A stretch of 64,000 nt of DNA. Origin: Dyadobacter chenwenxiniae. Its GTDB lineage: Bacteria > Bacteroidota > Bacteroidia > Cytophagales > Spirosomataceae. Both the position numbers and the translations under genes were made by a program. This document shows positions 16,552 through 26,885 of this stretch, one piece after another. The stretch's first letter is position 1. Each line of letters begins with the position of its first letter. Where the stretch lies: contig NZ_CP094997.1 in assembly GCF_022869785.1 (NCBI RefSeq), forward strand, positions 2,542,001 to 2,606,000. Reading direction: 5' to 3'. The notes beneath the pieces were generated by a model. The model saw nothing but the letters and a program-made list of their open reading frames with translations, did not search any database and was not told the origin of the DNA.

Positions 16552-18915
16552 ATGAAATTTATAGCCAAAACGCTATTGACTCTCTATGCTATTTTACATT
16601 CTGAATTTGGTTATGCAGAAACCATTCAAAATTTACAAAATCAATCCGATTCTCTTCAAATAGCCAGGATTGCAAGTTTCGGCAAAGTATGGGGAGTGAT
16701 CAATTACTTTCATCCAACCACTGGAAAAGGTGTGCTAGCTGTTGACAGTCTGGTGATATCCAATATTGGCGCGTTATTGGACGATCCAACGGCTAAGGGT
16801 TTTCAGAAAGCACTTTCAGCAATGTTTTCAAATCTGAATGATGCTCACTCAGGAATTATAGATAAAAAAGGCCTTACTATCTACACGACAGATATTGAGC
16901 CTGACTTGAAACTAAGCTCTCCGACCGCAGGAATATTATATGTGACTGCTCCTCAAAGCATATTTAGAAAACACCTGGCGCTAGATTCCGTTCTTACACC
17001 GGAAGTAATTGCTTCTCACCGATCCTTCATTATTGATTTACGGAATACAGCGATTGACAATAACGCTGGACTGAAACAATATACACAATTAGTACAGCCG
17101 CTGGTTGGCAAGTTGATAAACCGGACTTTGATTTTACCTACGGCACGTAGCTTTTATTACAAGGGGCTTATGCGCCAAGACTTCCCCCATGATATCAATA
17201 TATTGCCGCAAGATGAAAAGGGTGAAATTGTAGGTCATTTGCAAGTCCACTACGGTATAAGGAGTGTTTCCGAGGGTGGCTATCTTTTATCTAAGCAAGA
17301 CACATCCTTAAAATCCAAAAGATTCTGCTTCGTTGTTAACCGGTATGTCAACGTTAATACGCTCAAAGCACTATTAGCTTTGCGCAACCGTAATTTGTGC
17401 AACATTATCTTTCAAGGTGAAATGCCTGACTATGTTTATGGAGATTTTCATAGCATGGAACTACCGGATAACATTTCTGTGAAGATCAGAACATCAGAGC
17501 TGATTTATGAGGATGGAACATTTGGATCGACACCGGATGCCTATATAGCATCTCAATCAGGTACAGATTCTCAACAACTTATCATCAAAGAAGCTGGTCG
17601 TCTGTTTAGCCATCCTATAAAACACGCTCTTCCCAAACAGGTCGAGAACACTGTTTTCATTCGTAAACCCCAGTTCGATTATCCTTCAAAACAAGTACCT
17701 GATTTGAAATTACGCTTACTTGGATTGTTTAACTTTTGGAATGCCATTTACTATTTTTCTCCCAATAAAAACCTGATCCCTGGCGATTGGAGTAAAGTCC
17801 TGACTCATTTCATTCCTAAATTTATTAAGGCGGAAAACGACTCCCTTTATTTCCTAGCATTGATGGAGCTAACCACATCTATCCAGGATGGCCATAGCAT
17901 ATTAATAAACAAGCGAGGCGGTAGGTCACCTTTTGGCATTATGGATGGAAACCTTCCTATTGGGACGGACGTGGTAGATAACAAGGTTTTTATAACAAGC
18001 GTACTGGCAGATACAGCGCAGCGCCATAACTTATCTCAACTTAAGGAAGGCGATGAATTGATTGCCATTGATCATGTTCCGGTAAGCACACTGGCGAAGC
18101 GATGGGAAAAACTGATTGTGGCTTCCAATAAAGCCGGGTTTAGCCGGGAGTATTATTTTACCTGGCTTACAAATGGAGCATTAGGCAGTACTGCCATAAT
18201 TACAGTTCTCAGTCACGGACAGGTTAAAGACATTGTTCTGCGCAGAATCAAGAGGGATGACTATTACAATTTAAGAGGTAAAATAAATCGTTTTCCCCTT
18301 AAAGAACCATTCTGTCAGATACTGGAACCCGGTATCGGATATATGAGAATCAATAGGCTTTTTGTGCATCAGCTCGATAGCTTATCTCGCATGCTTAAAG
18401 ACTGCAATTCGATTATTTTGGATGCAAGAGGTTATCCCCGGGATAGTCACATAGGCACTGAATTGGCATCCTATATAGCCGCAAAGCCGGATACAGTGGC
18501 ATATAATGAATTTCCTTTTGTCACAAGTCCTGTTTTATCAAAAAATCATTTACTTATTGAACATGAAATTATTCAGCCCAATTCAAACAAATTCTTGAAG
18601 GACAAGAAGTATTTTATACTTGTAGATGAAGGGATTCAAAGCCAGGGAGAATGGAATGTAATTGCTTTGCAGGGTGTAACGCGCGCCACTACTATTGGTA
18701 CGCAAACAGCTGGTGCAAACGGGATGGCTATTACTATTAATTTCCCAGGCCAATATTTTTCGTTCTTTTCCGGTTTCGGTGAGTACTATCCAGATGGGAC
18801 GCCAAATCAAAAATTGGGTGTTAAGATTGATATACCCATAAATAAAACACTTCGAGGCTTTTTGAACGGCGATGACGAAATTTTGCAAAGAGCACTTAGT
18901 GAAATCCGGAGATAG
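16552..18915 (+). CDS. S41 family (C-terminal processing-type) serine peptidase
   Basis: 787 aa. A signal peptide at residues 1-22 is followed by two tandem sections that each start with an S41-associated helix (FGKVWGVINYFHPTTGKG; LLGLFNFWNAIYYFSPNK). The second section carries a PDZ-like stretch (VFITSVLADTAQRHNLSQ; LKEGDELIAIDHVPV) and the peptidase core, with catalytic serine in IQSQGEWN and the GTQTAGANG loop. The first section lacks a clear PDZ and active site, so it looks like a degenerate duplicate. Expected in the periplasm or on the surface. No operon partner is evident. Confidence 0.85.
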   Translation: MKFIAKTLLTLYAILHSEFGYAETIQNLQNQSDSLQIARIASFGKVWGVINYFHPTTGKGVLAVDSLVISNIGALLDDPTAKGFQKALSAMFSNLNDAHSGIIDKKGLTIYTTDIEPDLKLSSPTAGILYVTAPQSIFRKHLALDSVLTPEVIASHRSFIIDLRNTAIDNNAGLKQYTQLVQPLVGKLINRTLILPTARSFYYKGLMRQDFPHDINILPQDEKGEIVGHLQVHYGIRSVSEGGYLLSKQDTSLKSKRFCFVVNRYVNVNTLKALLALRNRNLCNIIFQGEMPDYVYGDFHSMELPDNISVKIRTSELIYEDGTFGSTPDAYIASQSGTDSQQLIIKEAGRLFSHPIKHALPKQVENTVFIRKPQFDYPSKQVPDLKLRLLGLFNFWNAIYYFSPNKNLIPGDWSKVLTHFIPKFIKAENDSLYFLALMELTTSIQDGHSILINKRGGRSPFGIMDGNLPIGTDVVDNKVFITSVLADTAQRHNLSQLKEGDELIAIDHVPVSTLAKRWEKLIVASNKAGFSREYYFTWLTNGALGSTAIITVLSHGQVKDIVLRRIKRDDYYNLRGKINRFPLKEPFCQILEPGIGYMRINRLFVHQLDSLSRMLKDCNSIILDARGYPRDSHIGTELASYIAAKPDTVAYNEFPFVTSPVLSKNHLLIEHEIIQPNSNKFLKDKKYFILVDEGIQSQGEWNVIALQGVTRATTIGTQTAGANGMAITINFPGQYFSFFSGFGEYYPDGTPNQKLGVKIDIPINKTLRGFLNGDDEILQRALSEIRR

Positions 18916-19029
18916 GCTAATAAATTCGGCTGCTGGCAAGTGACCTAAGAATCTTAGTGCTGGGTCAAGGCTGCTGACAATTTGCGTTTAATGATTGTAG
19001 CTTGTTGCATATAGTACATCGGTTACATT

Positions 19030-19037
19030 TATATTTG
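19030..19037 (+). promoter_or_regulatory. Bacteroidota -7 promoter box
   Basis: TATATTTG fits TAnnTTTG, 25 nt before the ATG at 19063, with TTG triplets about 22-28 nt upstream as candidate -33 element. It would drive the broken lipoprotein gene and possibly the membrane protein at 19428. Confidence 0.5.
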
Positions 19038-19062
19038 TGGGATTAAAACGTCAATGTGATAT

Positions 19063-19274
19063 ATGAAATACTTCTCGATTTTATGCGTCCCTCTGCTCCT
19101 TTCAGTGTTCCTTTTTTCGTGTCAAGATCATGTAGGCATCCCTACCGAAGACCACCAAATACAACAGCCTATTCTGATACGCATCAATTTAATAACAAGT
19201 ATAACAATGGCTTACTGGAAGAGGTTGAAAATGGTGAGCAGAATGCTTGGAAATTTGTTTATGAAAATTACTGA
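19063..19274 (+). pseudogene. Broken lipoprotein gene
   Basis: The first frame gives a lipoprotein signal (MKYFSILCVPLLLSVFLFSC) and about 12 more residues. The coding character then moves to another frame encoding NNKYNNGLLEEVENGEQN followed by AWKFVYENY and a stop at 19274, which resembles a YD/RHS-like repeat segment. A frameshift around 19150-19180 separates them, and most of the expected body is missing. The rest of the first frame to 19431 is low-complexity nonsense. Confidence 0.55.
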
Positions 19275-19427
19275 ACAGGCTCATACGCTCACTAATATTT
19301 CCCCGGAGACTAGGCCGCTTAATCTTATTCACTTTTCTTTGTGTGATGCTTTTAGCTCGGGCAGATGTGTACGAACATTCTTGAATAACTCTGCGGTGAT
19401 GTCAGTCTCTGATTCAATCATTTTTCG

Positions 19428-19826
19428 ATGAAGATCTTAAACCTTGGATTGGCGATGTTTGATGGGGACAAAAAACCGTTGTACGCCAATTTCTTACTCG
19501 TCGGATCTTTTCTCATGGTTATCATCCATAGCTTGACGGGCTACATGGCCGCAAAAAACATTGTATCAGGAGAAGATATTTTGCAGTCGATGATTAAATA
19601 TCACAAAAAGCTTAAAGGATACGCTATGGTTTCATTGCTGACACGGACGGTCTCATTGATTTGCCTATTAATTTTCTTTGTTTCTTCCGTAGAGCTTGAT
19701 ACTGAGAAAAACTGGACGCTTTTTGGCCTGGTCTTGCTCGTTGCCATTCAGGCTTATATAAATTATAGGATATGGTCTGCCAGAATAAAGAGAATAGGTG
19801 ATTGCATTGAAAATTGGCAGTCGTAA
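19428..19826 (+). CDS. Small integral membrane protein of unknown function
   Basis: 132 aa with three hydrophobic helices, at about 22-42 (FLLVGSFLMVIIHSLTGYM), 68-90 (MVSLLTRTVSLICLLIFFVS) and 96-114 (WTLFGLVLLVAIQAYINYRI), and a basic C-terminus. No family recognised. Codon usage is coding-like. The ATG lies within the tail of the non-coding frame after the broken lipoprotein. Confidence 0.6.
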   Translation: MKILNLGLAMFDGDKKPLYANFLLVGSFLMVIIHSLTGYMAAKNIVSGEDILQSMIKYHKKLKGYAMVSLLTRTVSLICLLIFFVSSVELDTEKNWTLFGLVLLVAIQAYINYRIWSARIKRIGDCIENWQS

Positions 19827-20113
19827 ACATAAGACATTAGGCTACCACATTAACTAAGTGTTGATCATATACTACCATTTTATGTTTGCCCTTATATATG
19901 CGTAAAGAGTGGGTTTGCCAATATCAAAAGGTGAACTCAACAAAATATTGATGCACGCGGTGGTGATCGTAACTAACCGATCCACCAAGTCTAGCGAGTC
20001 AAGGCCGAGCAAGTTTATCGAACCGAACAAAAGGGCTAGATAATCATAACGTAATAAAAGAAAGCTTTGTACCGGCTCAGTAGCATTTAAGGACCTTAGG
20101 CTTATATCTAAAA

Positions 20114-20275
20114 ATGCGTATGAAAAATAATCTCATCATTGCAATATCAGCCTTGGTCGCCTTATTGTTGGCGATCTCAATCGATGGTTCATTCAGGTAC
20201 GTCCTGCTAGGTTTTTCAATAACGGCCTTTCTGATCTTTTTTCTCAAAATTTTTAACCGAAATAAAACCACTTAG
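20114..20275 (+). CDS. Small two-helix membrane peptide
   Basis: 53 codons from ATG 20114 (alternative ATG 20120) to TAG. The product has two hydrophobic helices (NLIIAISALVALLLAIS; VLLGFSITAFLIFFLKIF) with a charged hinge and basic ends. Small membrane peptides of this layout are common in Bacteroidota, but no family was recognised. Confidence 0.45.
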   Translation: MRMKNNLIIAISALVALLLAISIDGSFRYVLLGFSITAFLIFFLKIFNRNKTT

Positions 20276-20915
20276 CAGCAATATCGTCCTAGCTCCGGAA
20301 GCCAAACTGGTGGGTTTAATATCAGCATTCTGATAAGAAAGATGTCAAATTAGAGGTAATACGAAGGTTGTCTGCAGCAAGTCACAATGGGCCCGTCAAA
20401 AGTGCGTATGTTATTTATTGATCAGCTATTTTAGTTCGATACCACAGCTCGGGGGCTGTTTTCATCGAGTAATCCAGGAATGCCAGATATAAAATGGCTA
20501 ACGTCGACCAAAGAGCTGAGCGATGAATTTGAAATTAAGTTTCCGCACATCGAAATCTCGGACTTTAAATTCCATATTATAAATTCTTGGGTATGACTGA
20601 GAGTGGTTTGATACCGCTTGTATGTAGCATTTGCGTATTCAACGTTGATCAGCTGTTACTTCAACAAACGTATAATTACAACACAAACGCAGCCTTGCAG
20701 AAAGCCTTGACTTGTTACTTCCGTTGAACATAATGTTAATTCTACAAACTCTTTGAACTTTGATCCATGCGCTCGGGCCTACTTTGGACAAATCTTGATG
20801 TTTTCTTCGTGAGTAGAACGCTAAGCTGTTAGCAGGCATTAAGTGTTGATATAAATATTATCGACCCTCACTTGGTAGTAAGGCTTTGTAGCCCAGGCGG
20901 TTCGTCCAATCCTGT
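20276..20915. other. Gene-poor spacer
   Basis: No supported gene. A 38-codon frame from ATG 20480 (MPDIKWLTSTKELSDEFEI and onward) looks protein-like and may be a remnant of a longer gene. A minus-strand frame at 20639-20839 is basic and cysteine-rich and looks like a chance frame. Confidence 0.4.
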
Positions 20916-22193
20916 TCATTCCGAAGCAAATGGTCCAAATACACCTTTGATAGTAACTTTGGAATTAACAGTTTCGGCAATCAGAATGTAAAACTGGTTT
21001 CCTCCGGGGAGTACGCGTACGATCACATGCCCGAACATACTTTTGTATCCCCTCGTAAACCAGAACCCAAGTGTTGCCTTGGTTACTTCCTGAATATTGG
21101 TGGCAAAAATATTCTTTTCCCCCTTGTAAATGTGATTCGAAAGAAGCCTGTGCATCACTTCCTGTCCAGGATGGTCGCTGCACCAAGTTTGTTCAATAAC
21201 CGCCTTGGGTTGCAAGCTGCCTAAAAAATTTTCGTTGGTAGCATCCCGGTTGCCGTGGTGGTTTAATGTGGTCACCTCCACCTTGCCTACTGCTTTGGCC
21301 ATGGGGGTTTCCGTATCAAACCAGGTTGGCAATCCAAATCCCTGTAAACCCGTGTTATCCCCGCCAGTGAAATAGTCGAACTTACCGTAGGACAGTTTGA
21401 TTGCCAAGCTGAGCGGATTTTCGTTGAACTTACCCTTTGCATCCAATACGCTGTCCGCAGGGAAATATTCAAAAGTATTGTCACTTATACCCGTCCAGAT
21501 TGTCCCGTTTGTTTTGACTCCCCGGACTTTAAAATCAGAATATTTACCTGTATTATTTTTCAAAACAATCTGACTTACAGACCCCACTTTCAAACCTTCG
21601 GCAGTCAAGCCATTTTTTTGCTGATCATTGATGAACTGTTGCAGATTCAAAAAGATGCTTGACTCTCCTTTGTACGCTTCTCTCAAATCTGTTGGAAAAT
21701 TATAGCCAGGATAGTTTCTGTCTATGATCTTTTTAATTGGGATCAGTGTTCCTACTTCCGTCATTCCGGTCAATTTGTAGTTGCCACCCGGTGCAGTTTT
21801 GGTTCTAGGCGTGATTAAGCCAAAGTGATCGCTGTGGAAATGGGTGATAACCGCGTAGTCCAGGACAATTTTCTTGTTTTGCGGCGTTACCTGGCGAATG
21901 TAATCTGCAATCCACTGCCCTGCCGTTTTACTGTTGTCAGGATAAGGCGGCGTGACAGTTAATGGCAGGCTTTTAACCGAAACAGAGTCGTCCATATCCC
22001 CTGCATCGACGAGCATGGTTGTTCCGTCGGGTAAGGCGAAAAATGTGCTCACTCCTCTTCCGGTGTTGATATGATGAATATCCAGATACCCCTCTTTCCA
22101 GATTAACGACGTTGTGTCCGATTGTGCCAACGCGGCACCGGCTGAGACGATAAGCAGGAAAAAGCAACTTAACAAATGTTGGAACAGCTTCAT
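20916..22193 (-). CDS. Secreted metallo-beta-lactamase-fold hydrolase
   Basis: 425 aa from the ATG at 22193 (an in-frame ATG at 22244 would run into the SusD gene). Signal peptide 1-24 (ending AALAQ). The MBL fold shows DAGDMDD early, the zinc motif HFHSDHFG, and a later LNHHGNRDATNE segment as in ComEC-like MBL domains. It is expected in the periplasm or outer membrane space. It is the last gene of the sigma-FecR-SusC-SusD operon, 10 nt after SusD, so it probably acts on the ligand imported by that pair. The substrate is unknown; phosphodiester and lactone-type substrates are both possible. Confidence 0.85.
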   Translation of the reverse strand: MKLFQHLLSCFFLLIVSAGAALAQSDTTSLIWKEGYLDIHHINTGRGVSTFFALPDGTTMLVDAGDMDDSVSVKSLPLTVTPPYPDNSKTAGQWIADYIRQVTPQNKKIVLDYAVITHFHSDHFGLITPRTKTAPGGNYKLTGMTEVGTLIPIKKIIDRNYPGYNFPTDLREAYKGESSIFLNLQQFINDQQKNGLTAEGLKVGSVSQIVLKNNTGKYSDFKVRGVKTNGTIWTGISDNTFEYFPADSVLDAKGKFNENPLSLAIKLSYGKFDYFTGGDNTGLQGFGLPTWFDTETPMAKAVGKVEVTTLNHHGNRDATNENFLGSLQPKAVIEQTWCSDHPGQEVMHRLLSNHIYKGEKNIFATNIQEVTKATLGFWFTRGYKSMFGHVIVRVLPGGNQFYILIAETVNSKVTIKGVFGPFASE

Positions 22194-22203
22194 TTGGATA
22201 CGG

Positions 22204-23598
22204 TTAATATGCAGGATTTTGAATGATGGCAGGATCGGTATCAATCTGATTTTGCGGAATTGGTAGGACCAGGTTTTTTGCCGACACTGTGATCGGTTTA
22301 TTGTTTGCCGTAAACCAGCTATTCATGACTGTAATTGCCTGACCGGTCCTGAGCAGGTCCAACCAGCGGTGCCCCTCACCTACCAGTTCTAATCTCCTTT
22401 CCAGGTCAATCGCTGCGCGTAAATCGCTTTGCGTTGTCGAAGCAGTGTTGGTCAAACCTGCGCGCTTCCGCACCAGGTTAAGCAGATTTTGTGCCGAGGC
22501 GAGGTTCCCCAATTCATTTTCAATTTCTGCCTGCATCAACAACACATCGGCATACCTGAGGACAACCACATTGCTGCCTCCATCTGTGATTATTTCCGCC
22601 TTCTTCAATTTATTATTGAATGGAACTCCGGAAGGGGTCAGCGCGACGTATGCGCCCTTTCGTGCATCATTTTGAGTGTATTTATTGTAAAGTTCAATGG
22701 TTGGCAAATTATGCCCTTTCGCGCCGCTTACTGTGCCCGATGGCGCAAATTGTTGATACATCGTGCTTCCTTCTGTGTTTCCATTAATCCCGGAAGCAAA
22801 TTGTACTGCAAAAATGATCTCTTGGTTATTTTCATTCGAAAGCGAAAAAACGTCTTCCACGGACGGCAAAAGCGCATGAGCATTCGGGGCAATGAGCGCA
22901 TCGAGCTCTGTTTTGGCTTTCTGATATTCTTTTTGGGTCAAATAAACTTTGCCCAGCAATGCCTGTGCGGCGGTTTTAATAACACGTCCGGGCTGACTGG
23001 ATGAAGCGGGCAATGATGGAATAGATTCCGACAAATCTTTAATGATCTGCTCATAAACCTGTAAAGTATTTGCTCTGCCCTGCCCGAAGAAAACGTTGGG
23101 ATCAGTTGTTTCATCCAGCACAAGCGGAACATCACCGTAAAATCTGACCAAGTTAAAATACATCAGCGCACGGATGAATTTAGCTTCCCCGATCCGGGCA
23201 TTTTTAGTAATATCCGCTTTAAAAGTCACGTCATTAATCCTGGCCAGCACTACATTACAGCGCTGGATCGCCACATACGACATCCGCCAATTATCGGCCA
23301 CAGCGCCATTGGCCGGAATGGTTTTGAATTCATCCATATCGCCAAAGACAGCCGCATCATTTGCAGGAACTTCGTCGAAAGTATTGTCAGATGGAATCTC
23401 TCCCATGGCAGGCAAGTTCAATCCATATAGCCCATTATTTTGCAAAGCGGCATAGATGGAATTGACGTATTCCTCTACCTCGGTTTCTGTTTTCAGGAAT
23501 ACGCCGAGCTCCTTGCTGGTCAATGGACGCTGTTCGAGCTGATCCGTGCATGCGCCAAAAACAAGCGTCATGATCAGGTATATGATGGTCTTTTTCAT
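22204..23598 (-). CDS. SusD/RagB family outer-membrane lipoprotein
   Basis: 464 aa. Lipobox ending FGAC (Cys17), SusD-like N-terminal helices (TEVEEYVNSIYAALQNNGLYGLN; NVVLARINDV), TPR-type segments (ALLGKVYLTQKEYQKAKTEL) and the C-terminal RagB region (VVVLRYADVLLMQAEIENELGN; ERRLELVGEGHRWLDLLRTG). It forms the lid of the SusC transporter at the cell surface and binds the ligand. 12 nt separate it from SusC. Confidence 0.95.
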   Translation of the reverse strand: MKKTIIYLIMTLVFGACTDQLEQRPLTSKELGVFLKTETEVEEYVNSIYAALQNNGLYGLNLPAMGEIPSDNTFDEVPANDAAVFGDMDEFKTIPANGAVADNWRMSYVAIQRCNVVLARINDVTFKADITKNARIGEAKFIRALMYFNLVRFYGDVPLVLDETTDPNVFFGQGRANTLQVYEQIIKDLSESIPSLPASSSQPGRVIKTAAQALLGKVYLTQKEYQKAKTELDALIAPNAHALLPSVEDVFSLSNENNQEIIFAVQFASGINGNTEGSTMYQQFAPSGTVSGAKGHNLPTIELYNKYTQNDARKGAYVALTPSGVPFNNKLKKAEIITDGGSNVVVLRYADVLLMQAEIENELGNLASAQNLLNLVRKRAGLTNTASTTQSDLRAAIDLERRLELVGEGHRWLDLLRTGQAITVMNSWFTANNKPITVSAKNLVLPIPQNQIDTDPAIIQNPAY

Positions 23599-23610
23599 GT
23601 CTGATTTTAA

Positions 23611-26600
23611 TTAAAAAGTAAGGTTGAAGCCTATCAAAAATGTACGGGCGATCGGATAATTGGAAGTGCTCTGGCCGCTGGTTAGCACCGAGGGTGTGGT
23701 GGCCTCAGGATTATAGCCTCTGAATTTGGTGAGTGTCAGCAAATTGTTTCCACTTACATATACCCTTGCCGCAGCTATGCTTGCCTTTTTGATCAATGCT
23801 TCCGGCAAGTTGTAAGAAAGTTGTGCATCTCTGAGCCGGATAAAATCCGCATCGTAGATAAACCGGTCCGACGCGCGTACAGACCGCCTTGCTGCCGAAA
23901 AGTTACCATAATTCGGTTGACCGAGAAATCCGTCGGGGTTGTGCTCGGGATGATAGCGGTTTTCGAAATAGTACTTGGTTGGCATCGCAAAACCCTCGCC
24001 AGATTCTTCCCGGGAAGCAAAATTACTTTCCATTACTTTACGCCCTTCAACCCCCGCAATGGAGAGTGACAGCTGAAAATTCCGGAATGTGAATGCATTA
24101 CTGATTCCGTAGGTGAATTTTGGAAGGTAGGTTCCCATGGAAATCCAGTCGCGCGAATCGATTACTCCATCACCATTTTCGTCTTTCACCATGTAATCGC
24201 CCAGCAAAGTTCCTGGCAACTTGGGGATTGTGCCCAATTGCTCCTGCGTTTTAAAAATGCCAGTTACCTGGTATCCATAAAGTTCGGCTACCGACTCTCC
24301 GACTTTCGTAATAATGTTACTGTTTGAACCGGCGATGATCTGCGTCTGCCCGGGAGCCAGGGCCAGAACTTTATTTTTGTTGAAAGAAATATTACCATCT
24401 ATCGACCAGCCGATTTTACCAAGATTAATGCCACCGGCCGATGCCGAAATTTCGAGGCCCGTATTTCTGATTTTACCAATATTCTGCAATGAAGTATTGA
24501 AGCCGGATTGCTGTGGAATAGGAACATCTAAAAGCAGGTCGGAGGTGGTTGCATTATAATATTCGGCCGTCAGATCGATCTTGTTCAGCAATTGTACGTC
24601 CAGTCCCAGGTTGTATGAGGTATTGGTTTCCCAGGAAAGGTTGGGGTTTGGCGTGGCGGCGGCACTAAAACCGGGTGCCAGGGTTGAGCCAAAAAGATAG
24701 TTATTGGCAGCATTCCCGCCTGAAATCAGCGCCAGCGAGCCGTAAGGGCCTATCTGATTATTTCCCGAAACACCCCACGTTGCCCTTGCCTTACCAAAAG
24801 TAATGAGCGATTGTTGCGGAAAAAAACCTTCCTTGCTCCAAATCCAACCTGCCGTAACAGAAGGAAATTTCCCCCATTTATTATTAACCCCAAACCTGGA
24901 TGAGCCGTCGGTACGGTAGGTTGCGGAGGCAATGTAGCGTTCGTTGAAGATGTATTGAATTCTGGAAAGATACGAAACCTGCACCCACCGCTCGCGGCTT
25001 GGTTCTACTGTAAATGCACTGGCACCTGCAATGTTGTCTACATTATCGTCAGCGATATTTGTCCCTGTCACCAGGGTAGATTTGCTGTTTTCCCGCTGAA
25101 AACTGTAACCGGCCAGAACACTGAAATCGTGCTGACCAATTTTCTTGGAATAATTCAGGGTATGTTCAACCAGAATATTATTCAGCGAAGCATTGGTTTC
25201 AGATGCTGAGGCGGGTTTGGGTGCTGGTGTCCGGTACGCACCCAGGTTAGATGGATTATAAAAATCAAAATTGCTTTGCGCGAAATCGCCTCCCAGCACG
25301 AATTTGTATTTCAGCCCACTGGCGATTTCATAACTAACAAAGGCGTTTCCAAACATGCGGAAAAAGCTGCGGTTATTTTTGATCAGCTTGGCAGCTGCCA
25401 CCGGGTTCTCAACCAGTGCACCGTCCTCAGGCCCGTTGGCAACGATCTGCTCACTGATAGCCAGACTTCCATCCTCATTATAGGGTTTAAAAAAAGGATA
25501 CATGGCCGTAACCATCCCGATGGGCTCATCAAACCCGCCATTGGTATTGATAAATTTCTGGGTGGTGTAAGAAGGATTAAGGCTGATTCCAATGGTGGCT
25601 CTTTTGGAAATATCCGAGTCAAGTTTCAGTGTAGCACTGTATCTTTTTAAATTGTTGTTGATCAGAATTCCTTCCTGGCTGAAATGATTGAACGACGTGT
25701 AGTAAGAGGTATTTGCGCTGCTGCCGCTCACAGCCACATTGTAGTTGCTCATCGGCGCGGTCCTGAATATTTCGTCCATCCAATTGGTATTGACCAAGCC
25801 TTGCTCCTTTGCCAGATAAGGTGCCAGATAGTTCAATGGAAGCTCACGGAGTGAAGCGCCTTTTGCAATCCGGGTAGCCCGGTCATCCGAGACACTGCGG
25901 TTAGCGGGGTTTTTGGATACATATCCCCAATCCCTGGCTTCGGTCAGGTAAGTTGCAGCGTCGTAAGCATCCACATATTCAACCTTGTCTGCTTTTTGTT
26001 GAAAGCCGGTGTACACGTCCAGGGCAACATTGACCTTTTCCGACTTGCTTTTTTTGGTTGTGATCAAAATCACGCCGTTTGCAGCCCTCGACCCATAAAT
26101 AGCTGCGGACGCCGGATCTTTCAACACTTCCAGGTTTTCAATATCGTTGGGGTTAATGTAGTTGAGTGACGTCCCCTCAGTCAGCGGAAAGCCGTCGACT
26201 ACAATGAGCGGATTGCGGCCAGCGGTAAGTGTACCAATGCCTCTGATCACAATTTGCGGATTAGATCCGGGCTGGCCATTTGCATCGTTGACGACAATGC
26301 CGGCTGCTTTACCAGAAAGCTGCTGAGCAAAATTACTTCCGCTGTACGTGGACAGTTTTTCATTGCTGATCTTGGCTACCGAACCGGTAACAAACCGCTT
26401 CTGCTGCGATCCATATCCGATTACTACAAGCTGGTCAAGTGCATTTGCCGCTTCGGCCATGCGGATTGCAATGGAATTATTGTCCTTTTGTTTGATCTGA
26501 AAATCTTTCAAAACCTGACTTTCAAAGCCAACAAAACTGAACAGAAGGCTGTATGATTTGCCCTGTTGCAGGTTATCAATTTTAAAAAGTCCCTTCTCGT

Positions 26601-26787
26601 CTGTCATCGAAAACGCTTTTTTCTCTGAGCCTGTTTCCTGGATCGCTATCGTTACGCCTGCCAGTTCCTCGCCGTCCAAACTTGTTACCGAGCCTGTCAC
26701 CTGACTGTCCATTTGCTGGGCATAGGAAAGGCAGGGCACCATCATGAATAGTAGCATCAGCCACCTTTTCTGTACATTTTTCATCAT
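23611..26787 (-). CDS. SusC/RagA family TonB-linked outer-membrane transporter
   Basis: About 1058 aa from MMKNVQKRW (start at 26787; an in-frame ATG at 26838 exists but adds an unlikely leader). Signal peptide, carboxypeptidase-like domain (GSVTSLDGEELAGVTIAIQE), plug with ALDQLVVIGYGSQQKRFVTG and VLKDPASAAIYGSRAANG, then a 22-strand-type barrel ending in aromatic FLIGFNLTF. Imports a large ligand with TonB energy. Forms an operon with sigma/FecR upstream and SusD/MBL downstream. There is no extra N-terminal signalling domain of the FecA kind. Confidence 0.95.
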   Translation of the reverse strand: MMKNVQKRWLMLLFMMVPCLSYAQQMDSQVTGSVTSLDGEELAGVTIAIQETGSEKKAFSMTDEKGLFKIDNLQQGKSYSLLFSFVGFESQVLKDFQIKQKDNNSIAIRMAEAANALDQLVVIGYGSQQKRFVTGSVAKISNEKLSTYSGSNFAQQLSGKAAGIVVNDANGQPGSNPQIVIRGIGTLTAGRNPLIVVDGFPLTEGTSLNYINPNDIENLEVLKDPASAAIYGSRAANGVILITTKKSKSEKVNVALDVYTGFQQKADKVEYVDAYDAATYLTEARDWGYVSKNPANRSVSDDRATRIAKGASLRELPLNYLAPYLAKEQGLVNTNWMDEIFRTAPMSNYNVAVSGSSANTSYYTSFNHFSQEGILINNNLKRYSATLKLDSDISKRATIGISLNPSYTTQKFINTNGGFDEPIGMVTAMYPFFKPYNEDGSLAISEQIVANGPEDGALVENPVAAAKLIKNNRSFFRMFGNAFVSYEIASGLKYKFVLGGDFAQSNFDFYNPSNLGAYRTPAPKPASASETNASLNNILVEHTLNYSKKIGQHDFSVLAGYSFQRENSKSTLVTGTNIADDNVDNIAGASAFTVEPSRERWVQVSYLSRIQYIFNERYIASATYRTDGSSRFGVNNKWGKFPSVTAGWIWSKEGFFPQQSLITFGKARATWGVSGNNQIGPYGSLALISGGNAANNYLFGSTLAPGFSAAATPNPNLSWETNTSYNLGLDVQLLNKIDLTAEYYNATTSDLLLDVPIPQQSGFNTSLQNIGKIRNTGLEISASAGGINLGKIGWSIDGNISFNKNKVLALAPGQTQIIAGSNSNIITKVGESVAELYGYQVTGIFKTQEQLGTIPKLPGTLLGDYMVKDENGDGVIDSRDWISMGTYLPKFTYGISNAFTFRNFQLSLSIAGVEGRKVMESNFASREESGEGFAMPTKYYFENRYHPEHNPDGFLGQPNYGNFSAARRSVRASDRFIYDADFIRLRDAQLSYNLPEALIKKASIAAARVYVSGNNLLTLTKFRGYNPEATTPSVLTSGQSTSNYPIARTFLIGFNLTF

Positions 26788-26885
26788 CTGCAATTTGTTT
26801 TGAAAATAGTTTACCTGTTGCCCCGGAAGACGGAGCATGGAAAAAATGAAAACATGGTTATACGCGAACCCCGACCGGCACGAAG

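Noticed and set aside
20639..20839. Minus-strand frame in the 20.3-20.9 kb spacer
   Set aside because: Cys/Arg-rich composition without motif; looks like chance.
22429..23004. Long plus-strand frame within the SusD gene
   Set aside because: Antisense shadow of the SusD coding sequence.
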